The translations under genes were made by a program, and so were the position numbers. From CAYNOZ01 sp964398955 (lineage in GTDB: Archaea > Methanobacteriota_B > Thermococci > Thermococcales > CAYNOZ01), in assembly GCA_964398955.1 (NCBI GenBank), contig CAYNOZ010000047.1, positions 1 through 11,807 on the forward strand: a stretch of 11,807 nt of DNA. The letters are read 5' to 3'. Positions 7,300-11,807 of the stretch are shown in pieces (position 1 is the stretch's first letter; every line of letters starts with the position of its first letter). The notes below the pieces were generated by a model. That model was not told the DNA's origin, ran no database searches, and saw only the letters and a program-made list of their open reading frames with translations.

Positions 7300-7648
7300 A
7301 TAAGGAAGAGAACCCTAAGGCTTGCGATGAGTGTGAATACCGTTGAAATCAAATAATAAGGCTACTTATTGTTTTTACTCTCGAAAGTGTTTCTTTTGTG
7401 TTCTTCAGATCCTCCACCTTTCAAGATACCGTTAGGTTGAGATGGGTGGCGTCTTAGTGAAGCTGCAAAGGACCTGTAACAGCTCTGATATGTTAGGAAG
7501 ACCAAACCCCCTGCCACCCACGCAGGATGGTTCCGTCCGAAGCGTAAGTTCCCTGCTGACCGGGTGAATTAGAGAATCCTGATGGAAAGGCAGAATCGCC
7601 CGCAGGGAAGCCCCACAGCTTGCTGTGAGGTCACTTCACAACCTTTTT
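7300..7648 (+). ncRNA. Structured non-coding RNA candidate, family not recognised
   Basis: No ORF fits here, yet the segment is far richer in G and C than its flanks and folds densely. AGGTTG (7434-7439) pairs with CAACCT (7639-7644) and closes a multibranch core. Arm A is TGGGTGGC (7443-7450) with GCCACCCA (7513-7520), then GTCTT/AAGAC (7451-7455/7498-7502) and AGCTG/CAGCT (7461-7465/7480-7484). Arm B is TTCCCTGC (7549-7556) with GCAGGGAA (7602-7609), topped by GGGTGA/TCGCCC (7562-7567/7596-7601). Arm C is the hairpin 7611-7630. TTTTT at 7644-7648 could end transcription. The 5' third (7300-7433) holds weaker hairpins such as AATAAG/CTTATT. GTAAC followed by GATATG recalls archaeal 7S RNA, and GTAACAG recalls RNase P, but the diagnostic cores of both are missing. 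It could be a free RNA or a long leader for the PadR gene. Confidence 0.6.
7611..7630 (+). repeat. 20-nt palindrome with CTTG loop (copy 1)
   Basis: CCCCACAG, CTTG and CTGTGAGG make an 8-position stem with one C/A mismatch and a four-base loop. It forms the last arm of the structured RNA. The architecture, loop and preceding GAAG match the copy in the S9 peptidase gene at 11648-11667, which suggests a small REP-like or IS200/IS605-end-like family. Confidence 0.5.
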
Positions 7649-7808
7649 GCTATTTTTGATACTTTGAATAAAACTTGGAAACAATTTCAGTTAAGATTTT
7701 ACTTTTAAAATTTTCTTGTTTTTTATTTTTTTGATACAAATCTTTGATTTGGATAAACAATAAGTTGAATATTTCTTTGATCAGAAGTTTTATAATATAA
7801 AATACCCT
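7649..7808. other. AT-rich spacer before the PadR gene
   Basis: This spacer holds T-rich tracts after the RNA candidate and a TATA-like TTTATAATA at 7788-7796. That box lies only about 15 bp before the PadR ATG, too close for the usual spacing of about 25 bp to a start upstream of the ATG. A weaker AATATTTC near 7769 would fit better. I see no ORF. Confidence 0.4.
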
Positions 7809-8201
7809 ATGAATTATGGTGTAAGTTTGCCTTTAGAGAGGTTGCAGGATAAAACTGGGAAGGAAGTTCTATGGATCTATATTCTTAGGCTTTTGTATGA
7901 GAGAGATATGTATGCTTATGAGTTAAAAGAAGAGATTAAAGATAGATTTAACTTTGAACCTGCTACTGTAACTGGTTATGTGGTGTTATATAGGCTTGAA
8001 AGAGAGGGATATGTTGAAAAAAGTCGGGAGGAGAAGGGTTCAGGTGGGAGTAATAGAAAATACTATTCTATAACCCCTAAAGGTCGTGAATTATTGAAAG
8101 ATGGTCTAGATTACCTTAATAATCTTATGGAAGAATTAAAAATTGATTCCTTATCTAATGAAAATCTTAAAGATTCGGAAGAGAAAATTAATAATGAATA
8201 A
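7809..8201 (+). CDS. PadR-family transcriptional regulator
   Basis: This is a 130-residue winged-helix regulator of the PadR type. The domain runs from about residue 19 to 95: WIYILRLLYERDMYAYELKEEI (first helices), a recognition helix around PATVTGYVVLYRLEREGYVE, and a wing SREEKGSGGSNRKYYSITPKG. A short helical tail that would mediate dimerisation follows (LLKDGLDYLNNLMEELK). The fold and the Y-Y-x-I-T-x-x-G-R-E-L-L motif are diagnostic; the ligand and target are unknown. No ribosome-binding site precedes the ATG, so the transcript may be leaderless, or a TTG further in could be used because the nearest TATA box is very close. The gene ends 9 nt before the convergent eL40 stop. The structured RNA upstream could be in its leader. 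Confidence 0.88.
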   Translation: MNYGVSLPLERLQDKTGKEVLWIYILRLLYERDMYAYELKEEIKDRFNFEPATVTGYVVLYRLEREGYVEKSREEKGSGGSNRKYYSITPKGRELLKDGLDYLNNLMEELKIDSLSNENLKDSEEKINNE

Positions 8202-8210
8202 ATATATATT

Positions 8211-8357
8211 TTATCCTCTAGGAGCCTTGGCCTTCTCCCTAAGTCCTTTATAACCGCATTTCCTACACTTTTCAGCATCTTTAGGATTTTTAGCATTACA
8301 TCTCATACAAACTTTATATCTGAATAACCTTTCTTCAGCCTCTTCAAACTTAGCCAT
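8211..8357 (-). CDS. rpl40e: 50S ribosomal protein L40e (eL40), zinc-binding
   Basis: This is a 48-residue basic protein, MAKFEEAEERLFRYKVCMRC and onward, ending EKAKAPRG. Two CxxC pairs (C17/C20 and C31/C34) separated by ten residues form the zinc ribbon of eL40, a small protein of the archaeal and eukaryotic large ribosomal subunit. In eukaryotes it is made as a ubiquitin fusion; archaea encode it alone, as here. The length and the K-A-K-A-P-R-G end are typical. GGTGA five bases before the ATG is the ribosome-binding site, and it lies in the 3' arm of a perfect hairpin (8363-8379). The gene is monocistronic and convergent with the PadR gene, with a 9-nt gap. Confidence 0.93.
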   Translation of the reverse strand: MAKFEEAEERLFRYKVCMRCNAKNPKDAEKCRKCGYKGLREKAKAPRG

Positions 8358-8362
8358 AATTC

Positions 8363-8379
8363 TCACCAATTCTTGGTGA
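8363..8379 (-). promoter_or_regulatory. Leader hairpin masking the eL40 ribosome-binding site
   Basis: On the minus strand TCACCAA, GAA and TTGGTGA form a perfect 7-bp stem with a 3-nt loop. The GGTGA ribosome-binding site is the 3' arm and the ATG follows five bases later. The stem would hide the site, as in autoregulated ribosomal-protein mRNAs. A DNA operator is an alternative reading. Confidence 0.5.
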
Positions 8380-8406
8380 ACATAACACCTTTTAAGAGTT
8401 TCGAGA

Positions 8407-8439
8407 TCCAGAAGATTTTAGAATCAAAAAAATTCTGGA
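8407..8439. repeat. Nested inverted repeat upstream of eL40
   Basis: TCCAGAA (8407-8413) and TTCTGGA (8433-8439) flank an inner GATT/AATC pair (8414-8417/8422-8425) and an A-tract. It lies in the eL40 upstream region and could be a regulatory dyad. Its function is unknown. Confidence 0.3.
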
Positions 8440-8545
8440 ACCAAGTAAATATAATAATTAGAGTTAAGACTATACATAAATGAAAAATCAAAAATTAATT
8501 AATTTAAAGTAGATTAAAATTCTTAATTACATGGAAGTAAGAAAT

Positions 8546-8572
8546 TATCTATTCTAAAAGAGTTAATAGATA
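8546..8572. promoter_or_regulatory. 8-bp inverted repeat upstream of the MTH1187-like gene
   Basis: TATCTATT (8546-8553) and AATAGATA (8565-8572) are perfect complements separated by 11 nt. They end about 50 bp before the operon's first ATG. The spacing suits a dimeric regulator, but short AT-rich repeats also arise by chance. Confidence 0.35.
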
Positions 8573-8621
8573 CTTTGAAAGGAATTTTATGTCTCGATTC
8601 TTTTATTTGTTTGGTGGTTAA

Positions 8622-8927
8622 ATGATTGTGGAATTTTCTGTGGCTCCTATAGGTAAGGGGGACAGTCTAAGTGAAGATGTATCTCAAGTGTTGAAGGTTG
8701 TGGATGATAGCGGTTTGGATTATAAGTTTACTCCGATGTCTACAATAGTAGAAGGGGAATGGGATGAAATAATGTCGCTTGTAAAGAAGTGTCATGAAGA
8801 AATGATGAGTGATTCTCCTAGAGTTATTACGGAAATAAAAATTGATGATCACAAAGGAAGGAAAAGTCGTATAAATGGAAAAGTTAAATCAGTGGAGGAA
8901 ACGTTAGGTAAAGAATTAAAAAAATAG
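8622..8927 (+). CDS. MTH1187/YkoF-type thiamine-binding-fold protein (DUF77)
   Basis: This is a 101-residue ferredoxin-like alpha/beta protein of the MTH1187 family (Pfam Thiamine_BP). The hallmarks are the first strand IVEFSVAPIGKG, the segment SLSEDVSQVLKVVDDSGLDYKFTPMSTIVEGEWDEIMSLVKKCHE, and the later strand RVITEIKIDDHKG. Structures from this family form tetramers, and relatives bind thiamine or its pyrimidine, but the cellular role in archaea is not settled. The ATG at 8622 has a GGTGG ribosome-binding site six or so bases upstream. The length is normal. It is 9 nt before the fumarylacetoacetate-hydrolase-family gene, so the two share a transcript. That pairing gives no firm function. 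Confidence 0.88.
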   Translation: MIVEFSVAPIGKGDSLSEDVSQVLKVVDDSGLDYKFTPMSTIVEGEWDEIMSLVKKCHEEMMSDSPRVITEIKIDDHKGRKSRINGKVKSVEETLGKELKK

Positions 8928-8936
8928 TGTGGAATT

Positions 8937-9662
8937 ATGAAAATAGTTAGATTTAGAGATCCTTCGGGTTATGTTAGGAATGGAAAATGGACTGAGAATG
9001 GAATTATATTTTCTGGAAAGGAGTATGATAAAAACAAAATAGAGATATTACCTCCAGTAGATCCAACTAAAGTTGTTTGTGTGGGTTTAAATTATAAGGA
9101 TCATGCGGAGGAAACGAATAGTGAGATTCCTGAGAGACCTATGCTATTTTTGAAAACTCCTAATACGATAACTGGGCATGAAGATCTGATTGAACTTCCT
9201 TCAGGAAAGGAAAGAGTAGATTATGAGGCTGAACTGGCTGTTGTTATTGGGAAGCAGTGCAAAAATGTGGATAAAGAAGAAGCTATGGAAGTTGTTAGAG
9301 GTTTTACTTGTTTGAATGATATTTCTAACAGAGATGATCAAAGTAAAGAACAGAACTGGGTAAGGGGGAAATCCTTTGATAATGCAGCTCCTATCGGACC
9401 GGTAATTGCTACTCCAGGTCATGTACCGAAAGATGCGGAAATAAAACTTAGATTAAACGATGAACTGAAGCAAGAATCATCTCGTGAACAACTTATTTTT
9501 AATATAAGAGAACTTATAAGCGAAATTACAGAATATCTCACTTTAGAGCCTGGGGATATCATTGCTACTGGTACACCATCTGGGATAGGTTCGTTAAGTT
9601 CTGGCGACAAAGTTGAAGTAGAAATAGAAGGAATAGGAAAACTAAAAAATTATGTCAAATGA
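8937..9662 (+). CDS. Fumarylacetoacetate hydrolase-family protein
   Basis: This is a 241-residue metal-dependent enzyme of the FAH superfamily. Members hydrolyse, decarboxylate or tautomerise beta-keto and acylpyruvate acids. A short N-terminal strand domain leads into KVVCVGLNYKDHAEE (45-59), RPMLFLKTPNTITGH (67-81), the metal ligands E97 and E99 in VDYEAELAVVIG, and D128 in TCLNDISNRD. KSFDNAAPIGP (145-155) and the closing TGTPSGIG (211-218) follow. All ligand residues are intact. The length fits the single-domain FAHD1/oxaloacetate-tautomerase or HpaG-like group rather than true FAH of about 420 residues. No aromatic-degradation genes lie nearby, so a housekeeping role such as oxaloacetate tautomerisation or acylpyruvate removal is more likely. 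It is the second gene of an operon behind the MTH1187-like gene. The stop overlaps a terminal hairpin. Confidence 0.92.
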   Translation: MKIVRFRDPSGYVRNGKWTENGIIFSGKEYDKNKIEILPPVDPTKVVCVGLNYKDHAEETNSEIPERPMLFLKTPNTITGHEDLIELPSGKERVDYEAELAVVIGKQCKNVDKEEAMEVVRGFTCLNDISNRDDQSKEQNWVRGKSFDNAAPIGPVIATPGHVPKDAEIKLRLNDELKQESSREQLIFNIRELISEITEYLTLEPGDIIATGTPSGIGSLSSGDKVEVEIEGIGKLKNYVK

Positions 9663-9678
9663 TTTAGGTCTAAATCAT
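9659..9678. terminator. 9-bp perfect palindromic hairpin between convergent genes
   Basis: ATGATTTAG (9659-9667) and CTAAATCAT (9670-9678) are perfect complements two bases apart, folding as an 8-bp stem with a GGTC loop. The hairpin takes in the stop codon of the FAH-family gene and lies 16 nt from the end of the S9 peptidase gene. Its symmetry lets it act on both transcripts. Confidence 0.5.
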
Positions 9679-9694
9679 ATTAGACTTTAATTCA

Positions 9695-11704
9695 TTATTT
9701 TAAGTATTTTTTAAACCAGTTAACCATCTCTTTTAGTCTTTTCATTCTTTCTTTAGGATTTCCTGATCTTGATAAGTCATGATTCTGATCTTCAAATAAA
9801 ATTACTTTGCTTTCGGTTCCATTGTACTTTAGGGCGGTGTGCATCTGTAAAACTTCAGATTCCCAGCATCTATAGTCCTTTCTAGAATGAATAAATAATG
9901 TTGGAGTGTTAACTTTATTAGCATATTTCATCGGGGATTGACTCCATAACTTATTGTTATCTTCCCAAGGATCGGTTTTAAATTGGTCTTCAACGAAATA
10001 ATACCCTATATCAGTTGTTCCGAACATCGATATCCAATTAGATATACTTCGGGCTGAAACAGCGGCTTTGAATTTGTTTGTGTGCCCTATTATCCAGTTG
10101 GTCATAAAACCTCCATATGATCCTCCTGTAACGCCTAAATTTTTTTCATCAATAAATTCAAATCTGCTTATTGCTTCTTCTAGAACGTTCATTACATCTT
10201 CATAATCTTCAAATCCGTATTTTCCTCTAATATCTGCGAATTCATTTCCTTTTCCAGCGCTTCCAGCTGGGTTACTGAATATTACAACGAATCCTTGATT
10301 CGCTAATACTTGGAATTCGTGGAAATGAATATTTCCATAAATTGCTTTTGGACCTCCATGAATTTCAAGTACAGCAGGATAAGAATTATTTTCATTAAAA
10401 TCATTCGGTTTAATAATCCATGAGTCGATTTCTTTTCCATTTGATTTTACTTTAAAGTGTTCAGGTTTAGGTAGGTTTTCTTGAAAATCATTAAAGAATG
10501 TAACTTGAATTTCTTCTCCATGATTCAAGAAGAGTTCTGGCGGGTTATTATCTCTAGCGTCTATAAAAGCAATATCCCCGTTTTTAATATCAAAAAACTT
10601 GATAGAATCGGTTTTAAAAACTTTTTCTACTTCGTTCTTGAAAGAAAACTTATTTAAATAGGTATCATAACCTTCAGTAGTTATGAAGTAGTAATAACCA
10701 TTATCAACAACGGAAGTTTTACCTTCACCATAGAAAATATCTGTTAAAATACTGTTATCTATTGTTTGATCTAATTCAGTAATTTGTTCAACTTCTTCAG
10801 AATCTTTATCATAGGAATAGATTTCTAGATTAGTATAAATACCCATCTTCTGTTTATCAGTAGCTTCAAAAATTAAATCGTCTTCTAAATATCTAACTTT
10901 TTCTATTTTAAGATCTTTATCTGTGATTCTCTCTAGTTCCTCAGTTTCCATGTTATAAATATATAAATGGTTTTCAACTTCTTTTTTATCTTTGTATCTA
11001 TTAATATTAAGACAAATTTCATTATCTTTGACATCAAAATCTACTACGTCTTTGTAACCACCGATTAGCTTTTTTAATTCTCTATCTTTTAAGGAGTAGG
11101 AATAGAGATGGGTTCTTTTTTTGTTAGTGAAATCTTCTCCGTTTTGCCAGAAAGGGATTTCATCGATTTCATGGAAATCTTCTCCTTCAACTAAATCAAA
11201 ATCCTTACCCTTACTTTTATGGTTTTTAACGTCTTCTTTAACCTTTAAAAACAATTTAGAATTTGATAATTTTATGCCAGTAATTTTTTTATCTATTTTT
11301 TCGAAAAATTGTGCTTCCCCACCGGCTATATTAATTTTAAACAATTTTGTAATATTTTCTTCCTTTGATTTTTCATCATCGTTTTCATCAATTTTTCTTT
11401 CCGAAACAAAAACAATTTCTTCATTATTTAACCATAAAAAATCTTTATCCTTCCCACTATTTGTAAGCTGAAATACTTGTTCATCTTCTAAACTATAAAT
11501 CCAAAGATTTGAATCATAAGAATTATCCTTAATATTTGGTTCATGAACATTTAAACATACATTCTTTCCATCAGGAGAAAATTTCACGTTTGAAGGAAAT
11601 TTATATTTTTCAAGGTCCTCAATTTTTATAGGGTTATGCCGAGAAGACCCCGTAGCTTGCTGCGGGGATGAATCGGTATTAGTTAAAGTTAGATCCTTGT
11701 CCAT
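9695..11704 (-). CDS. S9 family prolyl-oligopeptidase / acylaminoacyl-peptidase-like
   Basis: This is a 669-residue serine peptidase. A beta-propeller (about 30-400, with SPDGKNVCLNV-type blades) precedes an alpha/beta hydrolase domain (about 410-669). The catalytic triad is Ser529 in GGSYGG, Asp610 in HSRKD and His642 in NHD. HGGP (449-452) supplies the oxyanion region. I see no signal peptide, so it is probably cytoplasmic and acts on short or N-acylated peptides or their debris. Homologues usually begin just before the conserved KIEDLEKYKF; here about 25 extra residues precede it. Residues 13-19 of that extension are encoded by a CTTG-loop palindrome, pointing to an insertion. ATG 11704 is the only usual start, with a weak GGTAGG-type site. 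The propeller is rich in Asp, Glu, Lys and Asn. DPP-IV-like activity is possible; substrate specificity cannot be read. Confidence 0.9.
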   Translation of the reverse strand: MDKDLTLTNTDSSPQQATGSSRHNPIKIEDLEKYKFPSNVKFSPDGKNVCLNVHEPNIKDNSYDSNLWIYSLEDEQVFQLTNSGKDKDFLWLNNEEIVFVSERKIDENDDEKSKEENITKLFKINIAGGEAQFFEKIDKKITGIKLSNSKLFLKVKEDVKNHKSKGKDFDLVEGEDFHEIDEIPFWQNGEDFTNKKRTHLYSYSLKDRELKKLIGGYKDVVDFDVKDNEICLNINRYKDKKEVENHLYIYNMETEELERITDKDLKIEKVRYLEDDLIFEATDKQKMGIYTNLEIYSYDKDSEEVEQITELDQTIDNSILTDIFYGEGKTSVVDNGYYYFITTEGYDTYLNKFSFKNEVEKVFKTDSIKFFDIKNGDIAFIDARDNNPPELFLNHGEEIQVTFFNDFQENLPKPEHFKVKSNGKEIDSWIIKPNDFNENNSYPAVLEIHGGPKAIYGNIHFHEFQVLANQGFVVIFSNPAGSAGKGNEFADIRGKYGFEDYEDVMNVLEEAISRFEFIDEKNLGVTGGSYGGFMTNWIIGHTNKFKAAVSARSISNWISMFGTTDIGYYFVEDQFKTDPWEDNNKLWSQSPMKYANKVNTPTLFIHSRKDYRCWESEVLQMHTALKYNGTESKVILFEDQNHDLSRSGNPKERMKRLKEMVNWFKKYLK
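11648..11667 (-). repeat. 20-nt palindrome with CTTG loop inside the S9 gene (copy 2)
   Basis: CCCCGTAGCTTGCTGCGGGG forms an 8-bp stem (one G-T wobble) around a CTTG loop. It encodes residues 13-19 (SPQQATG) of the peptidase. It is the most GC-rich spot in the gene and has the same design as 7611-7630. A REP-like or insertion-sequence end is inferred. Confidence 0.55.
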
Positions 11705-11763
11705 ATTTAACTACCTACCACATTTTTGTCTTCCAGTAATCTTAAGTGAGTAATAAGTTAAGT

Positions 11764-11803
11764 GTTGGAGGGGAGCAACTTCTCCAACAGGTTTAAAGCT
11801 CCC
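11764..11803 (+). other. Interlocking inverted repeats at the right edge
   Basis: GTTGGAG (11764-11770) pairs with CTCCAAC (11782-11788). GGGAGC (11771-11776), inside that loop, pairs with GCTCCC (11798-11803). Together they would form an H-type pseudoknot with almost no first loop, or two alternative hairpins. The element may continue past the window, so it could be the edge of an RNA gene or a leader; I cannot assign it. Confidence 0.35.
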
Positions 11804-11807
11804 TTTG

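Noticed and set aside
7443..7520. Archaeal SRP (7S) RNA, suggested by GGTGGCGT, CCTGTAAC and GATATG
   Set aside because: The loop motif and CCTGTAAC are about 23 nt too far apart. They lie about 170 nt from the predicted 5' end rather than near it, and the helix-8 GTCAGG...AGCAG core with its GGAA tetraloop is not recognisable in 7562-7601.
7556..7612. Cobalamin riboswitch, suggested by GGTGA, AATCC and GCCCGC
   Set aside because: There is no GCCACTG B12 box, the element order does not fit, and the nearest downstream gene is a PadR regulator rather than a B12 gene.
7300..7648. RNase P RNA, suggested by length, GTAACAG and CAGAA
   Set aside because: The conserved GGAAGTCC-type region near the 5' side and the AGAACCCGGCTTA-type 3' partner are both missing. 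A covariance search could still overturn this.
8111..8296. 61-residue minus-strand frame near the PadR end
   Set aside because: It is a different frame overlapping eL40 and the PadR gene; eL40 with its two CxxC pairs is the real gene.
11771..11803. tRNA-like segment (GGTTTAAAG between complementary ends)
   Set aside because: No D-arm, anticodon arm or proper T-stem can be drawn.
1..11807. CRISPR array, rRNA or complete insertion sequence
   Set aside because: No regularly spaced repeats, rRNA motifs or transposase gene were seen on either strand.

Overview
The window is an AT-rich stretch of archaeal chromosome. The archaeal assignment rests on the information-processing genes: clamp-loader subunits RfcS and RfcL, a short homotetramer-type tRNA-splicing endonuclease, an archaeal RimI-type acetyltransferase and a 48-residue eL40 zinc ribosomal protein. 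TATA-like boxes and GGAGGT/GAGGTG ribosome-binding sites agree with this. Many proteins are acidic (the S9 peptidase, the GbsR-like regulator, RfcS), which is compatible with a salt-adapted euryarchaeote. I cannot name the lineage from sequence alone.

Layout. (1) Positions 1-3213, minus strand: an RND/MMPL exporter followed by a secreted S-layer-type protein that runs off the left edge. The second gene starts inside the end of the first behind a perfect Shine-Dalgarno. (2) Positions 3214-3965: a divergent promoter region with a TATA palindrome and a 14-bp operator-like palindrome, a 37-codon orphan ORF, and a GbsR/MarR-like regulator on the plus strand. (3) Positions 4050-7169, minus strand: a run rimI-endA-rfcS-rfcL. 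rimI appears to begin at a CTG codon, and rfcL ends without a PCNA-binding tail. (4) Positions 7170-7808: a promoter and a strongly structured RNA-like locus of about 350 nt with no ORF, which I could not place in a known family. (5) Positions 7809-8357: a PadR regulator convergent with eL40, whose leader has a hairpin that buries its ribosome-binding site. (6) Positions 8622-9662: a two-gene plus-strand operon of an MTH1187/thiamine-binding-fold protein and a fumarylacetoacetate-hydrolase-family enzyme. (7) Positions 9695-11704: a convergent S9 prolyl-oligopeptidase-family peptidase. Its extra N-terminus is encoded by a 20-nt palindrome of the same design as the last hairpin of the RNA locus.

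Functionally, the left part looks like a regulated cell-envelope export module and the middle is housekeeping DNA replication and RNA maturation. The right part carries small-molecule and peptide metabolism. The items most worth following up are the orphan structured RNA, the shared CTTG-loop palindromes, the CTG start of rimI and the self-masking eL40 leader.
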